The position numbers were made by a program, and so were the translations under genes. Shown piece by piece: positions 45,678-57,849 of a stretch of DNA of 64,000 bases. The number at the start of each line of letters is the position of its first letter. Position 1 is the first letter of the stretch. Location: the NCBI RefSeq assembly GCF_033568475.1, contig NC_133122.1, positions 69,463,442 to 69,527,441 on the forward strand. Direction: 5' to 3'. The DNA is from Henckelia pumila. Its lineage: Eukaryota > Streptophyta > Magnoliopsida > Lamiales > Gesneriaceae. Below the pieces are notes generated by a model that searched no databases, was not told where the DNA came from, and saw only the letters and a program-made list of their open reading frames with translations.

Positions 45678-46688
45678 TAGGTTGTGTTTACTTAGTTTGA
45701 TTAGAGTTGGATTGATTAATTATCATAATCTATCAAGTGTTTACTAGAAAATTTATCATTCATAATAAATACATGAGCCCGAAATAAATATTATTAGGTA
45801 ATGATTTTTAATCTCTTTTAATTGGTGTGATTGTATATCCATCGATCTAATTTAACTCAAGCTACCATAATTACCCTTTTCACATATCATTTATAAAAAG
45901 CATATTTATAATTTACATTAACATTTAGCCACATTAAAATATTTACATTTATAATTCTTGATGAATAATTTTATAGGATGTTGAATAATGATGGATAAAC
46001 AATCATATGTTTACTTTGATGGATCAATTTTGTGATTGATATTATGATTAAGTGACGAGTTACAATTTTGCCCTTTACTTATAATATATGATCTTATTTT
46101 TAGTTTGTATTTGTAAAATTGATATTGTGGTTTTTATTGAAGAATGTACATTATTATTAATCAACATGTAAATTATTTTAATTGACCAAAATTATTGAGT
46201 ATGAATATTACTTATTTTTTTTAAAAAAAAATTTAATAAATTGATTTAAAAAAAGTTTTTCATGAATAAGGATAAAATCCAATGAAATATATTAATCATA
46301 TCTTAAATTATTAGAATTTTTATTCATCTTTTATAATTTTTAAATTGATTTTTCATATATTAACATCAAATGAAATTTATTAAATATATCTTCAAGTATT
46401 TGAAATTTATATTCATGTTTTATAATTTTTTAAAATGGGGTTTTCATATAATTTTTTTGGGAAATAAATGATATAAATGTAATTTTTTCAATTGAAAATA
46501 TAATTAGTTAAAAATAATTATTTATCACACCATTTATTTGTGATAAATCATCAAGGTTTAAATTTTAAATAAGGTAAATAAGGATGAACTTTATGAGTTA
46601 ATATGGACCCTCAAAAATCAAGTAAACGTGAGATTGATAAGATTATTAATATAATTATATATTTATCATAACAAGTAAATGCAACCTA
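45678..46688 (+). mobile_element. Possible non-autonomous DNA transposon with short TIRs
   Basis: TAGGTTGTGTTTACTT at the left and, reversed, TAGGTTGCATTTACTTG at the right bound about 1 kb of AT-rich non-coding DNA. The subterminal GTTTACTTG...CAAGTAAAC phrases also pair. No clear target duplication was found. Confidence 0.4.
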
Positions 46689-47171
46689 TGTATATAATGA
46701 CAGATTACAAGAAATCAAGTCACTCGTAATCTGGCTCAAAAAAAAAAAAATTCACTCGTAATCTCAAAAAATATATCATAAAATACAATACGAGTTTATA
46801 AGATAAAAATATTTTTAATAATTAATTATGAAATAATTTGATAATTAAAGTTAAAAATCGTATATATGTGTGTGTGTTAAGAAGTGTACTATAAAGATAG
46901 TAGAAGGTACAAATGCAAATTAAACAAACTTAATCGAATTGAATACTATAGAAAATATTGATAATCAACTTCTAACTCGAAAAATATGTGAGAGATTCGA
47001 TTCAAATTCGGAAAATACAACTGATTTTAGCACAAACTCGGTTTGAAATTGATGCGTATAAAAGTGATGATTGAAGATATTGATCTTTATTTTTATTCGT
47101 ATTTCTGTTAAACTTATTTTAAGGATTGATTTATTTATTATTTTGGTATCTTTTAATTTGCTCTTTCAATC
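46689..47171. other. AT-rich intergenic DNA
   Basis: Nothing supported is seen beyond a short TATATGTGTGTG run near 46863. Confidence 0.3.
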
Positions 47172-47907
47172 GAAGTAGGACTCTAGTTATTGTTTATAAA
47201 ACTTACGTTATTATTCTTGGACAGTTTTTAATATTGCTAATAAAAATTAAAAACTAGAGTTTATCTCAAACTCTAGTCTCATTTGTTTCTTAGTTTACTT
47301 CAGAAATATAATTCAAGCTCGGATTCAATCTAAACTTGTTCAGACCTTCATTTGAGCCTCAAAATGGCTCAAAACTCGCATTAGGTTAGAGTTCTTCGAT
47401 TCTTAATTTGAGAATGTTCAATCTTAAGCTCTAAAAGAACACAAACTAATAATTACACTAAGGTAGTATTTTGAAACGCTTCTAGGAAGCACTTTTGAGT
47501 TTTTTTTTAACAAAGATTTTGTTAAGAAAATGCTAAAAAATGCTTACTAGAAGCATTATATTATTTCGTTAAAGAAACTCTCAAAAGTGCTTTCTAGAAA
47601 CTTTTCAAAACACTACCTTGGTGTAATTATTAGTTTGTGTTCTTTTAGAGCTTAAGATTGAGCATTCTCAAATTAAAAATCGAATAACTCGAACCTAATG
47701 CGAGTTTTGAGCCATTTCGAGGTTCAAATGAGGGTATGAACAAGTTGGGATTGAATCATAGTTTGAATTTCATTTCTGAAGTAAACTGAGATACAAATGA
47801 GACTAGAGTTTGAGACAAACTCTAGTTTTTAATTTTTATTAGCAATATTATAAACTGTCCAAGAATAACAATGTAAGTCTTATAAACAATAACTAAAGTC
47901 CTACTTC
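47172..47907. repeat. 736-bp inverted repeat with about 300-bp arms
   Basis: GAAGTAGGACTCTAGTTATT at 47172 is mirrored by AATAACTAAAGTCCTACTTC ending at 47907. Pairing continues inward through blocks such as AAAAACTAGAGTTT and AGCTCTAAAAGAACACAAAC, with scattered mismatches. The centre (about 47463-47616) is a MITE of the 40621 family. Transcribed, it would fold into a long hairpin. No protein is encoded. Confidence 0.85.
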
Positions 47908-48271
47908 AAAGTACTTTCTAGAAGCATTATAAAATATTACTTAAAACACAAAACTAAAGTTGCATTGTGGCGACAACCTGGTTGCCATAATGTACAATGC
48001 CTCTTAACTTCTTGCCCAAACTCAAGAAAAAATAAGAAAAGCATGCAAATTTACAAAATTAGAGGAAAACTAATTGAATTTTACAACAATATTCACATTT
48101 TATATTAGAAATTATGAAATTCTTGATTTGTCTTTGCTAATATCGAGAACCCAAAAAAATGCTATCATTTTTAGGAGCACGGATTCCATAGCATAATTAG
48201 TCAATCTGTCAGAACTCGAGAAAATAACATCTTGAAGATAGGTTTTTTGATTGAATTACATGCGACGAGTT

Positions 48272-48501
48272 GGTTTTGTTCATGCTGTCCGCAGGGTACT
48301 ATCCTGCGGGCAAAATATAATCTTATGATTGGCCAAAATTAGTGAACCTTCATGATGTCCGCAGGGTACTATCCTGCGGGCAAAATGTAATCTCATGATT
48401 GGTCAAATTTAGTGGGTCCCACGTGGGCCCACTAATTTTGGCCAATCATGATCTGTCACGCCACCCCAGGGCACTACCCTGGGGGTAGCATCGACATTAC
48501 C
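48272..48501 (+). mobile_element. Mutator-like MITE, copy 2, 9-bp TSD
   Basis: It starts GGTTTTGTTCATGCTG and ends CATCGACATTACC like copy 1. The flanks are CGACGAGTT (48263-48271) and CGACGAGCT (48502-48510), a 9-bp duplication with one or two late changes. A unit of about 68 bp beginning CATGNTGTCCGCAGGG is duplicated inside this copy. Confidence 0.75.
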
Positions 48502-48681
48502 CGACGAGCTTACGAACCACTTAGTGATCATTCAAATAAAATAATGTACGTTTTAAATCAACTAAAAAAATTTATTAAGTATGTTTGACTTCGGCTCGAA
48601 TTCGATCATTTTAAATACAAATCAAATATTCTAAACGAACTCGAAAAGCTCATAAGACGATTCGATTAGTTGACACCCAAA

Positions 48682-49150
48682 TACAAGTGATGTAGCCAAA
48701 AATCACTTGTACGTAATACGTTGCTTCCGCAAAGTCCGGAGTATCAGCAACTCCTTGTATGTTCCCTGTGGAGATCCTCAGTAGGTTGTTTCTACGTAAC
48801 AAAATAAAGTCAGAGGAGCCGGGAGAGTTTTCGGCGAAGGCACTCCGACGCTCAAGTCAGTGATTACTCAAGAAATAATAATCGAGAGTAGAGCGTTATA
48901 GTGCTAAAGAAAGTGTGTCCCTTAATAATGAGGTGACTTCAGCTATTTATAGATGATCGGAGAGTTTCACGGACTTGAACCTCTTATGGTTTTTTTGTAG
49001 AATTCAGGGTCTGCTTGAATTAAATATATGTAATATTTAAATATGCTTGAGCCTCAAAAATATTTGGAGTTAACCTTCATGATTGGGCTCAGGCCCAGTT
49101 GAATTTTTAGGTGTAATCCATCAACAAGCCACTTCATGATCAAGAAATTT
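48682..49150. other. Uncharacterised block upstream of the kinase gene
   Basis: Its composition is more balanced than its surroundings. It contains GCACTCCGACGCTCAAGTCA near 48839 and a CTATTTATAG box near 48942 that could serve as a TATA on either strand. It resembles retroelement LTR or leader DNA, but no ends, partner or frame were found. Confidence 0.3.
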
Positions 49151-49689
49151 TTTTTTTTTTTAGAATAATGGTCAAGAATTAAACAAAAAAATGTACTTCT
49201 CTATTGAGAATATAATTATAGGGATACAAGTTTGAAATACAATCATTTAATAAATAAAATAAAATTTTATTTGGTGTACCAAGTGGCAAAGTTTTGGAAT
49301 TTTCTGGTAAAAGCAATTTTTTAAAAATAATTAAAAAAATTCAAATATAATTAAAAAATAAAACGTTACAATCAAATGACCCCTTCTTTCCCTCCCCTAA
49401 TAGCGTCGTGTCAGTGTTCACACACTCTTGTATTCCGTGTCTGCTCTGCTGTAACCTATGCAACTGTTCTGTAGGTAATATTCCGGCGATCCTCATCAGA
49501 TTCCGGCGGATATTTTCCACTCTCCGCCGACCCATTTGGGTTTTTTCCGACCTCAGGTGTACTGCAAGCCGTGCCTTGTTTTCTAGGGGGAAATGGAGTT
49601 TATCCTGTGCGTAAAAGTTCAATCCTTTCTTTGATTTTTGTGAATCCGTTGAAGTTGGTATGTGAATCTGGTTTTGTTCTATCGAGAAA

Positions 49690-52600
49690 ATGGGGTCTTG
49701 TCTTAGTGTCGAAGAAGAAGAACGGCAGCCAATGGAAAACAAATCTTCCCATCGCAAGCCAGGTTTTGATTTTTCACTCCTTGCGATGTTTATATCCATC
49801 GTGCTTCAACTGGTAAATATGGGATATTCATGAATCACAATTCCTATATCGAGAAATGGACTCAATATAATTCCAAGTGTTTATGTACCCCAACTTGACT
49901 GGTTAGTGGCACTGGTCTTACTTAGATATCATCCATTGAAAAGTTTTTTGTCCCTTAAATCAAAGTTTTAGTTCTGTAATAGGATCTACACTCCAGTTGC
50001 ATTTACAGACCGTACAAAGGGTAACTATGTGAAATAAAAATCATAGAGTTCATCCATTTTTCTAAGTTTTAGGATTCCATTAACTACTATTGGGTGTAAC
50101 TTTATACTCATGCAACAAAGTTAACGTGCATGAATCATGATTATTTTGGAATGCTCTGAATCATGGCCTCCGTGCAGATATATAGAAAAGAGTAGTATCC
50201 ATGGTCAGTGCTAACTTCTTTTGTTAAATCTTAAAATTTTGCAGTTATGTGTGCAGAGCCCTCATCTCCAATGAAAATGGGCTTTGTGAGTTCAAACCCT
50301 GTTATAGTGATATCCAAAAATGTGGGGGATCTACGTGCAAGTCCTGGTCATGGTGATCTCTGCATATTCACTTATGAGGAGATGAAGCTGGCCACTAAGC
50401 ACTTCCGACCAGATCAGGTTCTCGGTGATGGAGGGTTCGGTGTTGTCTACAAAGGAGTTATTGATGAGAACGTCAGACCTGGTTACAAGACAACTCGAGT
50501 AGCCATCAAAGAGCTTAATCCCGAAGGTCTACAAGGAGACCGAGAGTGGCTGGTAATTTTCTTGATTCATCAGGCTTTTAAATTCTTGGTACTGAGTTTT
50601 TGTTTTTGTTTTAAATTCTGGGAATGGAGCTATAGTATAAAAAAGTGATAAAATGTAGAGAGTCAAGTAACATGATTTCTGAATATATCAGTAGAGTGTA
50701 TAAATCCACTGTGCCAAGAATTTCATTTGTCAGATGGAGAAGATATTTACTAAATATGGCCCGGGTTATTACATAATATTCTGAATAATATGTAAATATG
50801 GTCCTTTTGTGTTAAGATTATAAGAGTGGAACCAAACTTTGTTCATTCTACTTACAGGATGGCGAGAGTTTCTTAACTTCTTACCATATAACTTCTGCCC
50901 CTCAAAATTTCCATCTAATATTTGTTTTTTTTGCATACTTTATTCAAATGCTTCCTTCACATTTTTCTTGTTATCACTTCGTTCAATCCAATGTGTCTAT
51001 TCAGCTAATATTTCCTATGTTCCCTTTTCCACTCTCTTGATTTTTGTTACTAAACCACTTGTCTCGAAATTTTGAATTCATGAGAGCTGGCGCACAAATA
51101 TTTTGAATTCTAACTCATCCCTTCACGTGTAAGCTAGAGATTGGGGAACATATCTCCAGAATTAAAATCTCAAGGCGTCCATCCACACTTTCTGTAGGCA
51201 GAGTATTGGTTCTAACTTCCGACGATCTGTCCAGGTGTCTGTTGGTATGTTATCAGACAACAAAAACCCCTGAAATAAACAGCAAGACCAACTCACTGAA
51301 ATATTAAGGCGATCCTTGTGGGTCTTGAGTTTATGACTAGGGCATTTGATAGCATGTTAGTAACTGCTTGGCTCTAATGCAAAGGTCATATATGCAGAAA
51401 ATGTTGTCAATCAACTTTACCAATATGGTTTTCACTTGCAGGCGGAGGTAAATTACTTGGGGCAGCTTCGACACCCTCATCTGGTGAAACTGATCGGCTA
51501 CTGCTGCGAGGGTGACCATAGATTGCTGGTTTATGAATATATGGTTTCTGGGAGCTTGGAGAAACACCTTTTTTTTAGTGAGTACAATTGGATTTCTCCA
51601 TGCACTATGGGTAGATGATGGTTAAGTGGTTTTCATGTGAATGTAAATCAGCATCCCTTATTCACTTAATCTGATATTAGTTTAGTAATCACTCAAACAC
51701 TGATTACTGATTTGAGAACCGATCAATAGCTAAGTGAGAGGAACTTCATCTATTCAAGATTTTGAGTTTCTGTTTGTTCAAGATGACACCAACACTCACT
51801 AGTAGTATTTATCCCATAAGAGGCAAATATGATCAAGAGAAAGAGTGGAGCTCTTTTTCTATTATTTCTTTCTGTCAATCTAATAGATCGTTGTATCGAG
51901 TGGTTGGATCATAATCTCTTACCATAAAAATGGCTGCATATGCTGCCTAACATTGATTAGTGACACTTGATGATGCTGAAAATGAATTATATTTGTTGCT
52001 ACCAATGAAGATGAGACATTTTCGACATGCCCTCCATAGCTGTATTCTTTTTTTTTTGCTTGTAGGAGTACGTGCCGCTTTAACTTGGCAGAAAAGATTG
52101 AAGATTGCTTTGGATACAGCCAAAGGGCTTGCTTTTCTTCATGGTGTGGACAAACCAATCATATACCGCGATTTTAAGACGTCAAATATTTTGTTAGATT
52201 CGGTAAGTCAAGCCTCGTCTTCTTCAGAGATTCAACAAGCAAATTTAGTGATTTTGTAGCACAATAAAAAAGAGATGTCCCATTGAAAGAAAAGGAAAGC
52301 ATGAGAATTCTGTTTTTGGCTAATTTCATTTTAAGGTGCACCCATATACCGTGCAGAGTTAACTTTGTGCAGATTTCCTGCAGGATTTTAATGCAAAACT
52401 TTCTGATTTCGGACTGGCTAGAGTTGGTCCAACAGGAGATCAAACTCATGTATCAACTCGAGTCATGGGTACTTATGGTTATGCTGCGCCCGAGTATATA
52501 ATGACCGGTGAGTTCTTCTTCATTAACAAAACCACTTTGTATCTCTATGCAAATTATGTTGGAAAAAAATGAAATAGGATCAAGAATTGATGGTTGAAAA

Positions 52601-53259
52601 AGATAAGTTTTTCTGAATTTCCAATGTGAAATTGTTACCTTATCTTCATTGTGAAATGCTTGATTTCTTCAGTATGCACATTCTTTATAAAATCAATTTA
52701 AATTTCCACCAGTCTTCAACAGTCCTTTATTTTGTTAGCATTTTTCGACCTTAAATAACACAAATGACTGAACATTGTAACAGCTGTAGTTCTATCTGAC
52801 TTCTTCTAACCAGTTTTACATGATTGGTCAGGACATTTGACAGCAAGAAGCGATGTGTATGGCTTTGGTGTTGTTTTACTTGAGATGCTCATCGGAAGAC
52901 AAGCCATGGATAAGAGCAGGCCTAGTCAAGAACACAATCTAGTCGAGTGGGTCCGCCCGATCCTTAACCACAACAAGAAGCTTTTGAGAATAGTGGATCC
53001 AAGAATGGAAGGACAATACTCCCCTAAAATCCTTATGAAGGTGGCTAATGTAGTATATCAATGTATAAGCCAAAATCCAAAAGGTAGACCTGCAATAAGT
53101 CAAGTAGTTGAGATACTAGAACCCCTTGTAATGCAAGAAGGGATCAGGGAGGAAACATTGTTACAGAGCGGAAGTGGCAGTGTAACACACGATGAAATTC
53201 CAAAAAGTTTACCCGAAACTCCAAACGGAAAGAAGAAAGATACCCTTGACATGAAGTGA
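49690..53259 (+). CDS. Receptor-like cytoplasmic kinase, RLCK-VII/PBL type
   Basis: Six exons (49690-49762, 50245-50552, 51442-51577, 52066-52202, 52384-52507, 52832-53259) have GT/AG introns and join in phase to 401 residues. MGSCLS at the start is a myristoylation and palmitoylation signal, so the kinase should sit at the plasma membrane. The domain has [11 protein letters not shown] (residue 85), VAIK lysine 113, [11 protein letters not shown] (206-216), DFG 226-228, the activation loop [18 protein letters not shown] and APE 253-255. All catalytic residues are present. RLCK-VII kinases relay signals from immune and growth receptors. The tail after about 365 is low in complexity. It looks functional. 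Confidence 0.92.
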
Positions 53260-54921
53260 GAGAGGATAGTGACTTAGTGGAAGTAGCAAAAGTGAGCCTC
53301 CAAAGAACAATGATCTTTATAGTTCCTATGAAGAGTGATAACTTGTGCTCTAACTATCCTTTTCTATTGTTCGTTCGATTCGATCTGATTCCTTTGCCGT
53401 AAATAACAATGAAGAATTGCAATCATGTCGAGGAACTTGAGATGAGCGGAAATTCGCATTGTATAAAAATAGAACACATACATGGTCAATATCGGACATG
53501 GAAAACATTTACCAAAACAAATTCCAAACACATTCTTGGTTTCTAGTTTATTTATAAGTGCTGTGCTTAATCTGATAGACTGATACGAATCCAGGGACCA
53601 GGGTTAGCTTAAAAATTTCATGAAATAAGGTACTAAGGTAAAATTGATTTATGTTATAAGTAGACGTTCGTTTTCAATATAATGCAGGTGATTCAAGATA
53701 TAAATGTCAGTTCTAAATTAAAGTACGTGTGTCTGGTTCTCCTTGAGCGCGACTTGTTTTGAAGAAAAGAAACAGTGCTCTAAAAGTTCTAGGCAGCTTT
53801 TTAAAGTAAATATTTAATTCTTTATGTTTATCTCCATGTTTCTCTAATAATTCATCTATATCAAATTCAAAATCAAAATCCACATCATATTTATCCTCTT
53901 TCATATACAAATTAATGGACAAATATACAAATAATATATTTTAAAACAAAATCTAGGCAACTGCTTAGACGATGTTAATCAACAAGTCCGAGAGGCATTG
54001 CCTTTCTAAAAATCGAGACGGTGGGAAACCACCAAACCCCTAGACGATGCCTTTTAGAACACTGAAAAGAGACACGAGGCTTAGAACGACCTACTTTGGA
54101 TCTAGCAGTCAAAGGTTCAAATCCATAATTGGCCTGGCAAAGTAGAATTGTTTACTCCTTGGCTCACGGTAGTTCTACATTTTTATGGATTAACATTGGA
54201 TTCTTACATTATGGGGATTTCTGTTCCTAACAATTCCAGCCCTGGTTCGGTTATGGTTCCATCTATTTGAATTGAAGGCTATTTCAATGGTGAATAAAAT
54301 AATAATAAAATGTATCGCAATTCATTGAACTAATTAAATTTATGCATTTAATAAAGATAAACAAAGCATCCAAAAACTAATTGGTTGCAATCCAAAGATC
54401 ATGCCTTGTTCTTCAGAAAATAATCAAATTTCACATCTTTCATCCACGAGCACTATATCCATAAATTACTTCAAGAAATGACAAATTAATTTCTTGAAAA
54501 CGCATGGCTAGCTTCTTCCAAGTATACCTCGAACATCACCGGATAAATAAAGAAGATTGCCTTTTGATCCGGAGAGCACAAGCAGTCACACATGTTATAG
54601 CTTAAGTTCCACCAAGTATAAAAACCAACCTTTTAAAAATCTGCAATAGAGGAATGATCTATAACTCTTGATTCTGTCACATTAATTTTCAACGTCGAAT
54701 AATCTCAGGAAACCAATGGAACCTTCAAATATCCATTGAACATGACAGAAACAAGAACACAAGCTGCGCAGCATCTGAATATACCGGAAAACCAATATCA
54801 GAACAAAGAGCAGTAACAATTAACAGAGAAAAAACAAAAGCCACGAAAGTTGGTATTGAAGAGAATAAGCTGTAACTGAAGGAAGAAGGAAAACTAACTT
54901 CAAGATTCACTCGCATTAGAT
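53260..54921. other. Tail-to-tail intergenic region between kinase and cyclase
   Basis: It should hold both 3' untranslated regions. Positions 53700-54060 look like a repeat fragment: a CTTGAGCGCGACTTG phrase and GACGATG-rich DNA flank an AT-rich core. A minus-strand frame of 69 codons at 53713-53922 has no recognisable domain. Confidence 0.4.
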
Positions 54922-57563
54922 TCACTGGGCTTGTAAAACGTGGCAACGATATTCTCCAAGAGCCCAGATTGGAAAAATATTCCTGTATGCAGCATATGTG
55001 ATCATACAATTTTTATTGAAGACCCCCATGATCTCCTGAGAAAAAAAAAAAGATGTCACACAAGGAGAATGTTAGGAAATAATAATTTATCGAGTAAATT
55101 ATTGACGTATTTTAGCATGGTCTGTGTGGTGCTCTTCGACAAGAGTAGACAGGAGAGTAAAACTACAGATTGTGAAATGCAAGACTGCTTGTGGTATTTC
55201 AGTTGCAGAGGAGCTAATAATTGATGGGTTCGCAAAACACGAAGTAATAAATGTACATTAAAAGCTACAGACACCCCAAAAATACATAAATTCCAACATT
55301 TATCGGTCAATTCAATATCAACATCAAAAGAATAGTATACTCCTCTTTCCTACCATATTTTGGAAAAGATTGCTGAAGTTTTCTTTAAAAAATAGAGATA
55401 TGAGATGAAACTCGCAGCAGCATGGAACAAATGTTGCTTGGGTTGAATTTTAAGCCTTCAGAAATCATGAATAAGCTGTTTGGTGATAGTACCAAATCAA
55501 CTGCCAAAATTATAGATTCAAATAGTAATGTCATTTTTTCCCACTTTTTTCCATCAGAAAATAGTTTCAAACTGAAGTACAGAAATGGGGAGCAACTATA
55601 AGATACAGTTTTTAGCAGGTTGAACGCTTTTTAAGACCATACCCATAATACCTTGAACTTTCATTAACAATCAAAATTCAGGCATGCTACATAATTGAAA
55701 AGAAATACAAGTCAAAACTATTAAGCAAAAGGAAATACTTCTTGTGGGAAATCTCCGTCTTCACATTGAGAATTTATAAGGAGTTTGGCTGCACGGTGCA
55801 GTGGAGAGGGATCTCTCTCGGCCTGAAAGTGAGCAAAATGATGAAGAATTGGTGGGTTTGTATATAAGTAAATAAAAAAAAGACTGGTGTTTATTTCTTT
55901 CTAGCAATAAATAAAGAAATTTAATTAATGTTTAAATTCTGTCGAGGGAAATCAATTGACACAAAACTATATGTATTTTAATTTTTCAAATACTTCCAGT
56001 AAATGCATTAATTTAGCCTCAAATATAAGAATTTTGCTCTCCCTTCATTGACTAATGCTTGCTTTATTTTGTGCAAGTTATTAGCTCAGGTCTTCTTTTA
56101 TGTATTCGTTGTACAGGTTCATGCCAAAACCTCCCAGGAACATATAGGATTCACAAAAAAATATTATCTGGCAAATCAATTGCATTCTCAAGATGAAACT
56201 GGCATGAAATGGGAGAACACGTTAAAAAAAGACCAACGAATTGTCGTTGCTGGACATTGTTTTACCTGCCCGGCATGAATGAGAGCCATCAAAGCCCATC
56301 CAGTGCTTACTATATGAGACTTGTTGTCCTCAAGATTCGAATACACCTGTACAGAGAAACAATTTCTATTAGTCTTTCAGCTATTTGATTTTGAGTTAAG
56401 GTAATATCTGGAATGTTTAGCAACTCAGCAAAATTTGATATTTCTTTCAGTACATTTGCAGGATTTGTGTCAGTTGCAATCCCCATTTCTTGCTGAATAA
56501 ACAACAATGACTTATTAGTTACTATTTCAGATCCAGAGTTTACATCTTATTTGTTCTACGTCCTTTGTTGTCCCATCACATCAAAGTTATGAAAACAATT
56601 TCAGAGCAAGAGTTCACATCTTATTTCTTCTTTTACAGTTTTGTTTTTATTTAAAAATTGGATCAATAATTAACTGGGTATACAGGTTATAAATGGGATT
56701 CTACAACTATGAAACTAGTTGGCATTTGGCAATGTCAGCCAGATTTTAGCATTTGAGCCCGAATCCTTACATTTTCTTCTGTAAACATGCACTCAAATGA
56801 AAATAAAGCAGCAATACTTAAATTTCTTGTCTCTTCCCAATTTTAGCTAAAGGACTCAAAAAATATGAGCACTAATCAAGTTTCAATTGGATAATCTTCT
56901 TAGGCAAAGCAACAAAGCATGCAGGCTAAGGTAAACAATTACATCATAATCTTTTCAACTTATTGGTTGACAATTGCTAAAACACCAGTCAATTTCCAGA
57001 ACTTTCGCAAGAAATTATCATCAAAGCCAGGTCTTTCCATTTCCGTGTTCAAAATTTTAACAATATTAATTGCAGCCAATGTGTTGCCCATTTCTCTGTA
57101 TATGCTATTATGATGATGTGCATTCATTTTAAGCATGTCAGAGTTATTTTGACAAAATGATCACATTCTTCCATAAATTATCAATTTAGTTCTATTTCGG
57201 TTTCCCCGAAGCATTCAAGATTCCCTCAGCTAGACACTGATTAAACTCATACCGACTGTTACAGATGATTTTCGACCTAAATAGAATTCAAGGGACACAA
57301 TCAGCAAAAGAAAAAAGTTCTCAAACATCACAAGAAGCCATAAAACTAGGAGAGATATAACAAATAGATCATAAAGATTTCCAACCTTGTCTTGACATGA
57401 TAGATAACTCTCTCCCCAACCACCCGAAGTAAGCTGTTTAGACAACAGAAAATCACAAGCCTTACGAATGGCAGAGCAATTGCTGAAGTTTCGCCCTGCC
57501 ATCACCAAGCCTTTTACTCCAAACCACGTTCCATAGTTGAAGCAAACTCCCCAAGAGCCATAC
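54922..57563 (-). CDS. Oxidosqualene cyclase, last four exons (cycloartenol-synthase-like)
   Basis: Minus-strand exons 57563-57386, 56346-56266, 55822-55739 and 55035-54922 have proper splice borders and join in phase to 151 residues and a TGA stop. They read [19 protein letters not shown], the QW-type motif [47 protein letters not shown] and, last, [19 protein letters not shown]. This is the C-terminal domain of the membrane-bound enzymes that cyclise 2,3-oxidosqualene to sterol or triterpene skeletons. The IWALGEYRC ending favours a cycloartenol synthase over a beta-amyrin type. The catalytic DCTAE part would be in upstream exons, none of which is found up to 64000. Transposons begin 75 bp upstream of the first visible exon. 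Confidence 0.88.
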
Positions 57564-57637
57564 CTGTCAAAAAATTCTTACATTAAACATATCGAATTAG
57601 AACACAACTTTATATTTAAATAATGACTCATTTTTTT

Positions 57638-57849
57638 TGTGGGAAAATCTCCTCCCAATCAAAGAGGGCTGTGCGTATAATTGTAATTATTTAGTCAATT
57701 TATATCCCAGATTTTGTGGGATTTAGATTAGAGTAAATATTATCTAGGATTTAATCTTACTAATTTAGATCTTAATTATTGTGTGTATAAATCGTTGTAA
57801 ACATCATTATTAATCATAGGAGTTATGCTTTTCTCTCTAAACTTTTGTC
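57638..57849 (+). repeat. 5' LTR of the short copia element
   Basis: It starts TGTGGGAAAATCTCC and ends CTTTTGTCA directly before TGGTATCAGAG (57850-57860), the primer site. Confidence 0.6.

Noticed and set aside
53713..53922. Minus-strand frame of 69 codons between the two genes
   Set aside because: It is acidic and low in complexity, lies inside repeat-like DNA, and has no domain I recognise.
54100..54165. tRNA-like A- and B-box phrases (TCTAGCAGTCAAAGGTTCAAATCC)
   Set aside because: The two boxes are only about a dozen bases apart and no cloverleaf can be drawn, so there is no tRNA or SINE head.
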